DNA of 64,000 nt from Maniola hyperantus (taxonomy: Eukaryota; Arthropoda; Insecta; Lepidoptera; Nymphalidae). Positions 10,661 to 20,465 of the stretch are shown here, piece by piece; the stretch's first letter is position 1, and each line of letters starts with the position of its first letter. A model generated the notes under the pieces. The model saw nothing but the letters and a program-made list of their open reading frames with translations. It did no database searches and had not been told where the DNA came from. Position numbers and translations under genes: made by a program. Where the stretch lies: NCBI RefSeq assembly GCF_902806685.2, contig NC_048556.1, forward strand, positions 11,990,734 to 12,054,733, given 5' to 3'.

Positions 10661-10668
10661 GCTGACAC

Positions 10669-10999
10669 GTATCTTATGTTATATTGTCGATATCGATAAA
10701 TCATCATGATCATAATATTTCAACTTATTGGATATATTTATGTTATCAATTAAATACATTTTTGTTCGTTTTGCTAAGACTCGTTTTTCAAATATTTTAT
10801 AATAAGTATTTGATTCTTAACTGAGAACATCTAATTTTACTTTATCTAGCCAAAAATGATTCCTATTTAAAGGTTGTCTGTGAATGACTGAATCAAAATT
10901 AAAGTACAAAAGGGGCAGTCCCCTTTCGTACCATCATTTTAATTCATATAATGATATTAAATAAACTTCATGATTTCACAACGATTTAATTTCAGGATT
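10669..10999. other. Unassigned AT-rich stretch
   Basis: Contains a short AAAGGGGCAGTCCCCTTT palindrome near 10910 and nothing else recognisable. Confidence 0.4.
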
Positions 11000-11275
11000 C
11001 CGTACCTTAACTGTGCCAACGGGTCTCTATTACTAAGAGTCCGCTGTCCGTCTGTTTGTCAGTGGGCTGAATCTCGTTAACCGTAAAAGGTCGAGAGTTG
11101 ATCACAGGATGTGTATTTCTATTGCCACTTAATAACAAATAATAAGAATTTCAAAATTACCATCATGAAACTTAAAAAACTTGAAAAGAGAGACAAATTT
11201 CTTGTACGATGGTACGGAACCTTTCGTGTGTAAGTCCGTCTCTCACACTTGAGCAATTTTTTGTAACGGATAACA
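11000..11275 (+). repeat. Repeat G copy
   Basis: CCGTACCTTAACTGTGCCAA, TCCGCTGTCCGTCTGTTTGT, GTGTATTTCTATTGCC and a GTACGGAACCTTTCGTGTG end. Related copies are at 26145 and 50405. Class unknown. Confidence 0.55.
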
Positions 11276-11612
11276 TTACATAGATGTTTGAGTTGGACCT
11301 GGATATCGATAGTTTAGTGTAGCATCCCTATTCCAGAAATTGCGAATCTATTGCGTGGCATAACAGATATAATGCAGTGTGACTCAATGTTTGTGATCCT
11401 TTTAAGCTCAATTAGCGCAACAGCTAAGCCTCAGCCTAGCGAACAGTTAGACTGACAGCACAGAATATATAATAGTACTAACTGACAGACAAATAGGTAT
11501 TTTTTGTGAAGAGATAGGACAAAGGACCGCTGTGTTCTGAGCCTAACTCTTACGAGGCATAAATCAGTTACTTACTTAACATAATGATTTATGGTCATGT
11601 TAATGGTTATTA

Positions 11613-11756
11613 AGCCTTAGAGGCCTAGTGGTTAGAAATCTTCGCTTCTAATCAAAGAGTTGCAGGTTTAAATCCTCGTCAAAAACTTCAAAATCTTTTG
11701 CCTTTGCGTTGCTGTAAAACTTCAAAATCTTTTGCCTTTGCGTTGCTGTAAAACTT
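11613..11756 (+). repeat. tRNA-like SINE head plus 34-bp tandem duplication
   Basis: GGCCTAGTGGTTAG and GCAGGTTTAAATCC at 11623-11675 are A- and B-box-like. Directly after, a 34-bp unit (AAAACTTCAAAATC...GTTGCTGT) occurs at 11682-11715 and again at 11716-11749 without change, then partly a third time. Confidence 0.65.
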
Positions 11757-12027
11757 TTGCCACATCATTATAATATGCATAATCTGGTATTTGACAACTA
11801 GTGAAATCAGTAACTTTTTATCAAACGTCAAAACGTGCGCTTTTCTATGAAATACTGGACTGTGATGTCACATCATAATGACGTGCCTACTTTTTTAGTT
11901 AAATCGATAATTTAAAATGGCTATTATACTTAAAATTAAACAAAAAAAGTGGTTTTACGTGTTTTGGAAGATCCTCTATTTGCTTATCACTGAGAAATAA
12001 TTTGTTTTTGATGTAGTCAAATACCCA

Positions 12028-12175
12028 ATTGCAACGAAGCAACGGATCAACGTGATTTTCTGCATGGGTAAATACCTGGAGAGTGACATAGGTTTTTTTA
12101 TCCCGGAGAATCAAAGAGTTCCCACAGGCTTTTTAACAACTTAAATTCACGCGGACGAAGTCGCGGGCATCAGCT
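12028..12175 (+). mobile_element. Helitron-B 3' part
   Basis: Lacks the head. It has GCAACGGATCAACGTGATTT, GACCTGGAGAGTGACATAGG-like sequence, ACGCGGACGAAGTCGCGGG and CATCAGCTG, where the terminal CTAG has decayed. Confidence 0.8.
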
Positions 12176-12235
12176 GTTTCCGAAGTACAGCACATATCTA
12201 TAAGCACTACCACAAATGAAGTTTAAATAAAAGGA

Positions 12236-12515
12236 AAGCCGTGATAGCTGAGTGGTTAAGAAGTCCGCTTGCTATTCGGGAGGTCGGGGGTTTTATCCCG
12301 GGCGCACCTCTAGCTTTTCGCAGTCATATGTGTTTTAAGCGATTAAATCACTTACCTAGAAAAACGTCGTGAGGAAACCTACATGCCTGAGACTTCTCCA
12401 TAATGTTCTCAAAGGTGTGAGAAGTCTGCCAAACCGCACTGGGCCGGCCTTCTCTTACTGAGAGGAAACCTGTTCTCAGTAGTGAGCCGGCGATGGGTTG
12501 ATCGTGATGATGTGG
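12236..12515 (+). mobile_element. SINE-D copy, near full length
   Basis: tRNA-like head (GTGATAGCTGAGTGGTTAAG; decayed B box near 12285), body with GTGAGGAAACCTACATGCC and GTGAGAAGTCTGCC, and the end GTGAGCCGGCGATGGGTTGA plus TGATGATG. Confidence 0.85.
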
Positions 12516-12628
12516 AGAAAATTAACTTGAATAATTAATTATATTATTATTTAATCCCAAGGCGTTGAAGTGGCTCTGAGCGCACAAAGATGCTGCGACC
12601 CGTCAAAATAAGAGGAGGACTACTTCGC

Positions 12629-12675
12629 CCCCGACGGACGGACGGACGGACGGACGGACGGACGGACGGACGGTA
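12629..12675. repeat. (GGAC)n microsatellite
   Basis: About eleven uninterrupted GGAC units. Confidence 0.95.
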
Positions 12676-12802
12676 AACACTGGCACGCGGAGAGCATGTG
12701 ATGGATTTATGAGCGTTTCTTGTATTGAGCTGAGATTTAATGTATTTACATTGCTTACTAGTACGACGACGGTGTAGTATTTATAAACATAATCAATCGT
12801 AT

Positions 12803-12990
12803 AACTACCCATATTGTAAATGCGAAAGTGTGTTTGTTTATTTGTTTGCTGGTTTGTCGGTTTGTCCTTCAATCACGTCGCAACGGGGAAACGGACCGAC
12901 GTGATTTTTTGCATGGATATAGTTTAAGACCTGGAGATTGACATATATGCTACTTTTTATCCCGGAAAATCAAAGAGTTCCTAACTAGCA
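12803..12990 (+). mobile_element. Helitron-B copy, 3' truncated
   Basis: Head CCCATATTGTAAATGCGAAAG with a T/G-rich tract, then CAATCACGTCGCAACGG. It stops after AAATCAAAGAGTTCCTA with no hairpin end. Confidence 0.8.
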
Positions 12991-13054
12991 ACACTTGTTC
13001 ATTTAACGCGATTCTCCTTAAATATATGTAGCGAATAAAATATTACATGATTTA

Positions 13055-13255
13055 TTAAAGGAAAAGCTGACTGACTGACTGGCTTATCTATCGACGCACA
13101 GCTCAAACTAATGGACAGATCGGCCTGAAATTTGGCATGCACATAGCTTTTATGACGTAGACATCCGCTAAGAAAGGATTTTTGAAAATTCAACCCCTAA
13201 GGGGGTGAAATAGGAGTTTGGAATTTATGTAGTCCATGTGGACGAAGTCGTAGTA
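13055..13255 (+). mobile_element. Helitron-A copy, decayed 3' end
   Basis: AAAGGAAAAGCTGACTGACTG, ATCGACGCACAGCTCAAACT and the CCCCTAAGGGGGTGAAATAG core are clear; the end reads GTGGACGAAGTCGTAGTAAA, so hairpin and CTAG are lost. Confidence 0.82.
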
Positions 13256-13727
13256 AAAGATACGTGAAGACTCTACCACCGTTTTGGAAAGAAAATTCTT
13301 CCAAGTAGAGCCGTCAAGAAACTCAGCAGCTACTCTTTTTAAAAAGCAAAATGTATAGATGACATAAATCTATCAACTGAACACATCGATCGCACCTCTG
13401 TCTGTATCTATCTATGTGAGTAGATGGATATATTTATTTATGGCTTGACTGTGGGTACCAACTCTACCAAGTTATCATTAAATCATCTCATTTTATGTTT
13501 ATCGTGTCATAATCATAACGTGTCAAATAAATTAAGAATATAATATCTTGATATACATTTATCGCTGAATGTGGATACCTACTAGTTACAACTAATTATG
13601 AACTTGGTACACTTTGGAGCCCATGAGAGTTACATCCATCTGTAATCTGTATCTCTACCGGTTACCGGAAAGTTACCTCATACTATTGTAGTTCAGGAGA
13701 TGGAGGCAATTTATACGAAATGATTTT
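13256..13727. other. Unassigned
   Basis: A small tail F-like piece (GCCGTCAAGAAACTCAGCAG) near 13310 and a GAGGCAATTTATACG segment near 13704. No frame supported. Confidence 0.35.
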
Positions 13728-14094
13728 CAATGAACCAAAAGCTTAATTTGCTGTAATCAGCTGAAACAGGTCGAATCTGTATGGTGCAACATGCAGCATG
13801 CGAAATGCACCGCCCGCCCTCCCACAGCTAAACATGCAGGAAGAAGCAGCCACCAGGCAAGCAATACGCACCACCACGCAGCACCACACAAATCCCAAAC
13901 ACAATCGACGCACGTTTCGCCCCGACACCGGAGCATCCTCAGGAGATGTAGACCTTACAATGCACAATTGCAATTTGCATTGCTGCATGTTTAGCAGTGG
14001 GAGGGCGGGCGGTGCATTTCGCACGCTGCATGTTGCACCATACAGATTCGACCTGTTTCAGCGGATTACAGAAAATTAAGCTTTTGGTTCATTG
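13728..14094. mobile_element. Large palindromic element with 112-bp arms
   Basis: Left arm 13728-13839 and right arm 13983-14094 are inverted copies of equal length with only a few differences, starting CAATGAACCAAAAGCTTAAT. The 143-bp centre holds a hairpin motif on the minus strand (see findings). Mirror frames of 93 codons on both strands are a by-product of the inversion. The family is unknown; a foldback/MITE or a head-to-head pair of elements would both fit. No clear target duplication was found. Confidence 0.8.
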
Positions 14095-14159
14095 TATATC
14101 ATGGACTTCCGCAAAGTAACGCCTACTTCTATACAACATTCGAAATGATTTTATTGCTG

Positions 14160-14475
14160 ATGTGTGATGCATTTATGTGTATGTCTCTGTGAATAAGGTC
14201 TTCAATGATTGTGACCTACCTGTGATGACGTATGAGGCGGAAACGTTGGCCTCGTCTGACGTCCACAAACTGAAAGTCGCTCAGCGCGCTATGGAGCGAG
14301 CTATGTTGGGTATCACTCTCAGGGATAAAATCCGAAACGAGGAAATTCGCAGAAGAACAAAAGCGACCGACATAGCTCAAAGGATTAGCAAGCGCAGAGC
14401 AGGACGACCTCCAGCCCGCTGGACCGATGACCTGAAGAAGGTGGCAGGGAGCGGAGGACCGTATTTGGTGGGCTG
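14160..14475 (+). pseudogene. LINE-1f reverse transcriptase C-terminal fragment, internally deleted
   Basis: The frame gives LPVMTYEAETLASSDVHKLK, AQRAMERAMLGITLRDKIRN, EEIRRRTKATDIAQRISK and then AGRPPARWTDDLKKVAGS. These are the conserved C-terminal peptides of RTE-like LINEs, but the KLKWQW...WRPRTG segment between them is missing. That segment is kept in the copy at 4385, so this copy has an in-frame internal deletion of a few dozen codons. Confidence 0.82.
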
Positions 14476-14984
14476 CTCTCTGCACTCTAACCTGCTGTTC
14501 ACATTTCGTAATAGCTAATCGAGGGGCAGAATTGGCTACCGCTTACAATTACGATGTATTCCTACGTATTTCTTATACAATCAGGGGGCTGATGTGTGGT
14601 AGACTGAAAAATAAATTTATAAAAATCATACACCCAGAAAGCATATTTTTCTTTTGAATTTACCGCTACCACCAACTCCCTGCCTACCATGTGTACACAC
14701 AGGGTGATCGATAAATCTCCACTGTCTCGTCTGGTTCGGACTCAATCAAAATTCCTGGCGCCGCCCACTGGCCGCTGGCGAGTCACCATGTATAAACACC
14801 ATTTATACACGGCTTTCATGGTGTTATGGTGCAGCACCTCCGACATGTGTACCATGATCTATGTGGTAAGTTGCCTACACTTATGGCTCATTTACATTTA
14901 AGATTTAAGTTTACGCAATTAACTATCACCATTATCATGTTGTATAGAAGCAGGCGATATTTTGCGGACATCCATCATATACAA
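14476..14984. other. Unassigned
   Basis: Short frames only, no domain or repeat family recognised. Confidence 0.4.
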
Positions 14985-15165
14985 TGGAACCGGTAGGGCG
15001 ATTGTCTAAAACCTGCATCAATCATTATTACAATCTCAATTGTTCTGATTGGCTGAATTTGTGCGATTCTTCTTGCAACAATGCATTGTGGCCAATAGTG
15101 AGCGAGCATTAACCAATCAGAGATGACTGCGATCGTGACACAGAAGCTTAATTTGTTGTACAACC
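14985..15165 (+). mobile_element. Probable MITE (shared with 39722-39902)
   Basis: CTGATTGGCTGAATTTGTGC, TTGCAACAATGCATTG, AATAGTGAGCGAGCATTAAC and CAATCAGAGATGA recur in reverse order on the opposite strand at 39.7-39.9 kb. A weaker relative may lie at 17290-17420. Confidence 0.6.
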
Positions 15166-15189
15166 AATCACTATACCCACACTACCCTA

Positions 15190-15440
15190 GTCCCTACCGA
15201 TATTATAAATGTGAAAGTGTGTTTGTTTGTTGTTTTGTCCTCCAATCACTTCGCAACGGAGCAACGGATCGACGTGGTTTTTGGATAGATATAGTTAAAG
15301 GCCTATGTCCAACGGATAACGTCCACAGGCTGATGATGATGATGACGATGCTAGTTAAAGACCTGGAGAGTGACATAGGCTACTTTTTATTCCGGAAAAT
15401 CAAGGAGTTCCCACAGAATTATTAAAAACTAAATCCACGC
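15190..15440 (+). mobile_element. Helitron-B copy, interrupted by a 51-bp LINE tail
   Basis: Head GATATTATAAATGTGAAAGTG, CAATCACTTCGCAACGGAG, and on the far side GACCTGGAGAGTGACATAGG and ATCCACGCGGACAAAGTG. The interruption is at 15301-15351. Confidence 0.85.
15301..15351 (+). mobile_element. Extreme 5'-truncated LINE-1f insertion
   Basis: Carries only GCCTATGTCCAACGG, GTCCACAGGCTGATGATG and the tail, and is flanked by TAGTTAAAG at 15292-15300 and again at 15352-15360, a 9-bp target duplication. Other Helitron-B copies have this 9-mer once. Confidence 0.85.
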
Positions 15441-16100
15441 GGACAAAGTGAAGAAATGACTTTTGAGTAAATAACTTGACTACAAGCAATAGTGATTGGA
15501 ACGTGAATAAATCACAATCAACTTGTCCTGGAAGCTGCTAGTAATTAGTATGTGTAACGCTGGAACTTCTGCAAGTGACGGCTGCCGGCTGCCAGGGGGC
15601 GCGAGTGATTTAGTTGGCCAAACATAGCCGTGTGTCACTGTCGCATTGTAAGTACACGATGACTTGTTACATTACCCTGAAACCTGCAGCATTCGGCTGC
15701 AGTGAAGTCTGAAAAACGACACGCTAACATCCGCTCGCGCGCAGGCCACCTATGGCCTTGCATTGGTACCAGCACGAAAATCTAGAAACGCTCTCACGCA
15801 TCCCTAAGGCTGATTCAAGGAGTCCTGGAGAATTTCATAAGAACAGGTCAGTGATTTCTTCCTTGTATATATCTGTTTTAGGCATTATTTTGTTGTTTTT
15901 TCTAGGTTTTTTGTTGCAAATACCATCGCCGCTAATTCCATACTATTGCAGTATAATTATTATAATTAATTTCGCACACGCACCCAGGATCAGTGACTAT
16001 TTACACGTTGCCGATCCATTTTACATTACCCTGAAACCTGCAGCCGAATATTTACCCCAATTTATAAGGAAATGATGAAAAATTATAATATTCATTTCCA
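15441..16100. other. Unassigned; possible exon and a direct repeat
   Basis: A 103-bp segment 15744-15846 is bounded by CGCGCGCAG and GTCAGT, and is open with an ATG (MALHWYQHENLETL...). ACATTACCCTGAAACCTGCAG occurs at about 15670 and again at 16023. No domain is recognised and the exon call is weak. Confidence 0.25.
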
Positions 16101-16106
16101 AGATTA

Positions 16107-16250
16107 GTTTTGGAAGGACGAATTGAAGGCAAAAGGGTTCCAGGTCGCTAAAGAAGAAATGGTTGGACGATATAAGGGGGTGGACAGGGCTTAGTTACCC
16201 AAAGTTAATAGCGGCGGCTTTAAATAGAACAGCACGCGATGATGATGATG
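16107..16250 (+). pseudogene. LINE C-terminal fragment with frameshift
   Basis: VLEGRIEGKRVPGR and, in a shifted frame, KWLDDIRGWTGLSYPKLI are the pattern of another LINE family (EGK...GRRR..WLDDI..W.GLS...L...A..R). It ends in GATGATGATGATG. Confidence 0.7.
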
Positions 16251-16261
16251 AGGAAATGAGA

Positions 16262-16340
16262 GAAGCGGTGACAGCCTAGTGGTAGCAGTCGCGTCGGCCT
16301 TCTATTCGGGTTTCGGAAGGTCGGAGGGTCGAACGTCTTT
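16262..16340 (+). mobile_element. SINE-D head fragment
   Basis: GCGGTGACAGCCTAGTGGTAG, then CTATTCGGGTTTCGGAAGGT and a weak B box GGGTCGAACGTC. Confidence 0.65.
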
Positions 16341-16373
16341 CTGTAGCCAATAGGTTAGGATCCTATCAATCAA

Positions 16374-16511
16374 TCCATACTAATATTATAAATGCGAAAT
16401 TGTATCTGTCTGTTTATCTGTCTGTCTGCTAGCTTTATATCCCGGAAAATCAAAGAGTTCCTACGGGATTTTGAAAACCTAAATCCACGCGGACGAAGTC
16501 GCGGGCATCAC
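16374..16511 (+). mobile_element. Helitron-C copy, internally deleted
   Basis: Head TCCATACTAATATTATAAAT with a TGTCTGTCTGC tract is joined to the 3' half (TCCCGGAAAATCAAAGAG, CGCGGACGAAGTCGCGGG, CATCACTTAG). The terminal CTAG reads CTTAG. Confidence 0.82.
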
Positions 16512-16537
16512 TTAGTTAATAAATAAATTTTAGGTTT

Positions 16538-16682
16538 TCACGCGCCATTTTAACTTTATGTGTCGACTGTCATAATATCAAAAGTATCAAAAGTAAAAGT
16601 ACGATTTTAGTCCTTGTTATAAAGGGGAATCGTACTTTTGACATGACAATAGATAACACATAAAGTAAAAATGGCGCGTGAG
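16538..16682. mobile_element. Palindromic MITE, about 145 bp
   Basis: TCACGCGCCATTTTAACTTT and its inverse AAAGTAAAAATGGCGCGTGA close the element, and AAAAGTACGATTTTAG pairs with AATCGTACTTTTG inside. Most of the element can fold on itself. Confidence 0.75.
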
Positions 16683-16858
16683 TTCTCGTTTTGTACGGAC
16701 TATACAAACTTATGAGAACGAAGCAGAGAACTGTTACATTGCTGACATATCTTCCTGGGTTACAGTAAACAGTTAACAGTGAGAATGTCCACTAGTCAGC
16801 TAGATCAAGACACAACTCCCCTTTGTCCGACAACAAAAGCGCAGCGGCAGCGAGTGAA

Positions 16859-16932
16859 CGCGCAGGGCGCAGGGCGCAGGGCGCAGGGCGCAGGGCGCAG
16901 GGCGCAGGGCGCAGGGCGCAGGGCGCAGGGCG
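16859..16932. repeat. 7-bp tandem array (GCGCAGG)n
   Basis: About ten near-perfect units of GCGCAGG. Confidence 0.95.
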
Positions 16933-17085
16933 GGCTGCCCGAGAAGCCGAGCCGGCAGTAACGCTGATAACAATTATATAATGCTAGGCAATTTTAATAT
17001 TAAATAGCTTGTACACTAAGAGTCGGCGTCAATTTAGGTGGCATTGTAATGTTTCAAGTGAACCATAGATGCATCATCATTATCA

Positions 17086-17175
17086 TCAGTACCCTTATTA
17101 TAAATGCGAAAGTGTGTTTGTTTGTTGGTTTGTTGTATGACAAACACACTTTCGCATTTATAATAAGGGTACTGA
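17086..17175. repeat. Perfect palindrome made of two Helitron-B 5' ends
   Basis: Arms 17086-17121 and 17140-17175 are exact inverted copies of 36 bp, each the first bases of Helitron-B (TCAGTACCCTTATTATAAAT...). The 18-bp spacer continues the left copy's TTGTTGGTTTG tract. Confidence 0.93.
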
Positions 17176-18720
17176 CTGATTTTGAATAAACCATTTGATT
17201 TGATTTCATTTAATTTGTCAACGTGATAACGACATTCATAACGATATATATAGCTAATATTGAACGCAGCCTCCTCACGAATATGTTAATTATTATTACA
17301 TTGCTACAGTTGCAATTGTTGTGATTGGGTTTTCTCACTTCCCTCTGCACTTTAGTTAATATTGAGAGAGTGCCTGCAGCCAATCAGGTGATTGTGACCA
17401 TTACACTGTTACTGTAAAATACGATGGTAGGCCTGCAGTGTCAGGATATTTGTCGATCAACGAAACCTTGAAGCTAGAAAAAAGATAAATAGTAACTACT
17501 CCCACCCTTATGCATACCTTCCACTAGCTCTTCAGCTACTTGGTCCCCGCTCGCCGCTCGCTATCGGGCGAGGCTCCGACGCAATGTTCGCCATCCTTTA
17601 CGTGTAAAGGGGGCGAAAGATAACCCCCCCTATCGTTTCCATGAATGTAAATTTCGCGAGTTCCGTGTGGCCTTTCATGTAGATTACTATTTATCTCGAG
17701 CCTTAAGGTAGCTCTACACGCGTCCAGTGCACGGAAGAGACAATGCACTTGACCGAGTGATAAATTAATTCAAAGTTGAGACAGCTCAGTTGAAATGTCA
17801 GCCATTCAAAGCTCTTTTTGCCTGAGACTCAGGCGTACAGTAAAGTTAATTTGAGGTGTTCGCTCTTATAGGTAAGTTTTCTACCGCAAAAAAGTTGATA
17901 AACCAATCGTGCTGCATCATAGACACCCGCGCCGTCACGCCTAACTTTGTACCACCAAATATATTGATATATCACCCACTATGCAGGTTCAAGGTCTGAG
18001 GCCGTTTTAATGACGCTAACTGTGTATCTTTTTAAAGGACAGTAAATTATTATCAAAGGGTTAACGAAATTTTTTGACCTCAGAATTTTCTTCACTTGTT
18101 CTGTCAATGCGGTTAGCTAGTGTTACTGAAATCAGATAATACTTATATTGCCGTGAATGAGTTACTATTTTTTTTGGTATTCCCTAACATATATAGTGAA
18201 TAGTGACAAGGAATTCAAGAAATACCTACATCAACAAATCCCATCAAACCTGGCAACTCAGTAGCTGCTTCTCTTTTGCTACAACTGATGTTTGATGTTT
18301 GAGAGTCGGACGAGTTACTCAGTCAAGTAACTAGCTTGGTGTAAAGCGATACTAGATTGTAAGACTCTTTGACGGTGTGGCAAAGTGCAAGGAGACATTA
18401 GCAAAGTAAGGTAGAACGGAAAGCCGTGAGTCATTGCTTTTTGACACAAGTCGTGGGCTTAATTCGGCGCGACTGATAAGCGTTGTCTCTCAACAAAACT
18501 GGTACAAAATGTCTCATTATTGGTGATAAAGCTCGGTTGATTTATGGCTTTCTATGATAGTGATTAGTAAGTATGGCGTGTTTTATGGAACTGGTGATTT
18601 ATGGGCGGTTAATAGCGCTCTATAGCGTATTATATCATCATTTAGGTCAGTTTTATCACTCTTTGATGAAAAGAGCTAGGTTATCATAGGGCAGAGTAAA
18701 GTGAACACAGTGGTCTTATG
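17176..18720. other. Long unassigned stretch
   Basis: A possible MITE relative lies at 17290-17420 (GCAATTGTTGTGATTGGG, AGCCAATCAGGTGATTGTGA). The 17500-17750 part is GC-richer with a 70-codon minus frame that shows no domain. No gene is supported. Confidence 0.4.
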
Positions 18721-18950
18721 ACGACCCGCCTAGCAGTGTTGTTGTGGCCTTCAAATGGAAGATCTTGGGTTCGATTCCTGGCCAATGCAATTTGGAATTT
18801 ATAATTTCAAAAGTGGTTCTAGTCTGGTGCGGTGGGAGGCTACGGTCGTGGTTAACTACCACCCTACCGGAAAAGCTGTGCCGTTTCTTGCCGGCTCTTC
18901 TTAGTAGAATCTGCTTTCCGAGCCAGTGCTGTTATTAAATTGCGTGGAAG
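18721..18950 (+). mobile_element. SINE-E-like head joined to tail F
   Basis: TTGGGTTCGATTCCTGGC (B box), GGTGGGAGGCTACGGTCGTG and ACTACCACCCTACCGGAAAA match the SINE-E body; then the sequence switches to TTTCTTGCCGGCTCTTCTTAG, typical of tail F. Either a chimeric SINE subfamily or a template switch. Confidence 0.65.
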
Positions 18951-19019
18951 CAACCGGCTGAGCTTTCAGTTGTCTACAAGATGGTGTACCTAGTGTTGTT
19001 ATATATTGTAACTTTTTTT

Positions 19020-19160
19020 GATAAGAAAAAAGAGCAACTGCTGAGTTTCTTGCCGGCTCTTTTCAGTAGAATCATCATTCCAAATCGGTAGTAGAGTTAC
19101 AGACGTAGCGAGACACCAGTTATTCTACATGAAATAAAGACATTTTGAATACGATTTTGG
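19020..19160 (+). repeat. Tail F copy
   Basis: AGAGCAACTGCTGAGTTTCT, GCCGGCTCTTTTCAGTAGAA, ending ATGAAATAAAGACATTTTGAA. Confidence 0.7.
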
Positions 19161-19779
19161 AGGTGCAAACCGAGCATGCTATTCGGATAGTCAGACTTCA
19201 GATCTATAGAGAGTACTTTAACTTTGCTCAGTCAAACTTTAGTTTCAGTTACAACGAGACCGATTTATGTCAGTGACAAAACGTTGTCTCGTTTTAAAGT
19301 TAAATTTCGCTCTATAAACCTCAGCCTGAGTTTTCGGATAGAATAACTGCAGTTGCCTGGGACTGTTATCTATGAAGTTCAACGCTTGCAATGAATGGCA
19401 TAGTTCCAACATGCAAGTTCATGTTCGCGCTACTTAGTTCCGCCTACTCCGCACATGGGCGCTGTCGGGGCAATACTTCACCGTGACGTGCTCAATCGTG
19501 CCCGGCGTGCGTCGCGCGCCCACCAGCCTTATCTAGCGAGTTACGAGCGAGCTTGTCTTGTTCCCGGGAACGTGTGGGGAAGATTGGAGCTGGATACGAC
19601 AGTTCGTCGGCGACACTTTCATTGACACCCAAGGAACAATAAAGATCTGTACGCACCTGAGCTGCGCTGCGCGTCACTGCAGTCTGACTGCAGAAAGCGT
19701 CACCTCTGGCCGCTCACGGTACGTACCTACCGCACTACAACTCAAGTCAGTACCTACAGTCCAATACCCTATCAAATAT
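19161..19779. other. Unassigned
   Basis: GC-rich patch at 19430-19720 with overlapping short frames on both strands and no recognisable domain. Confidence 0.4.
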
Positions 19780-19957
19780 CACTTGCTTTAACGGTGATAG
19801 AAAACATCGCGAGGAAACCTACATGCCGAGTTCTTCATAATGTTCTCAAATGTATGTGAAGTCTGACCATCCGCACTACGCCATAGCGGACTACGGCCAA
19901 ACCCCTTCTCATTCTGAGAGGAGACCCATTCTCAGTAGTGGACTGGTGATGATACCA
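19780..19957 (+). mobile_element. SINE-D 3' part
   Basis: TTTAACGGTGATAGAAAACATC, GAGGAAACCTACATGCC, ACGGCCAAACCCCTTCTC and CTCAGTAGTGGACTGGTGATG. Confidence 0.8.
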
Positions 19958-20389
19958 AGTATTCAGCGGCGATAAATAACCTTATCCATGTAAAACTGTG
20001 AATGTATCACGCGTTGGGAATTTGTTCGACGCGCGACGCGCGACGGTCCAGTACCATGTCGGTAGGTACTAAGGTACATGTTGTGAACCTCTTCATTCAG
20101 TTCAATGTTGATCGTGAGAAGCTCCGATCGTGTTCGTTTATTTCACGCTTGATTCTTTTTGCGATACAGTTACATTTGTTAGCTTTCCAAGAATCTAGAG
20201 ATTTTAGCTTTGGCGTCGATATCCTATAGTAATCTAGATTAGATGTACTTAACCGTTTCGTAACGAATTGTAAACCGATGTGGATTCTTGTTACGCATTT
20301 CATATTATAGTTAAATGAGATAAATCATCCCTTTTTTGTCGATGAATGTGCAAATTCATTTTATTAATTTTATGCTTTCATATTAATTA
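19958..20389. other. Unassigned
   Basis: Mirror frames of about 70 codons on both strands at 20002-20303 have no domain. GCGACGCGCGACGCGCGACG-like repetition lies near 20030. Confidence 0.4.
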
Positions 20390-20460
20390 TGTCATAGGAA
20401 AGGCATTCCGAACCAGTGGTAGAAGCATTTGACGATTGAAAAGTACTTGTCAAAGTTAAA
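20390..20460 (+). repeat. Tail F fragment
   Basis: GGAAAGGCATTCCGAACCAG and AAAAGTACTTGTCAAAGTTA. Confidence 0.75.
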
Positions 20461-20465
20461 TTAAA

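Noticed and set aside
13743..14079. Two similar 93-codon frames on opposite strands
   Set aside because: They are the two arms of the palindrome read outwards; the peptides mirror each other and have no domain.
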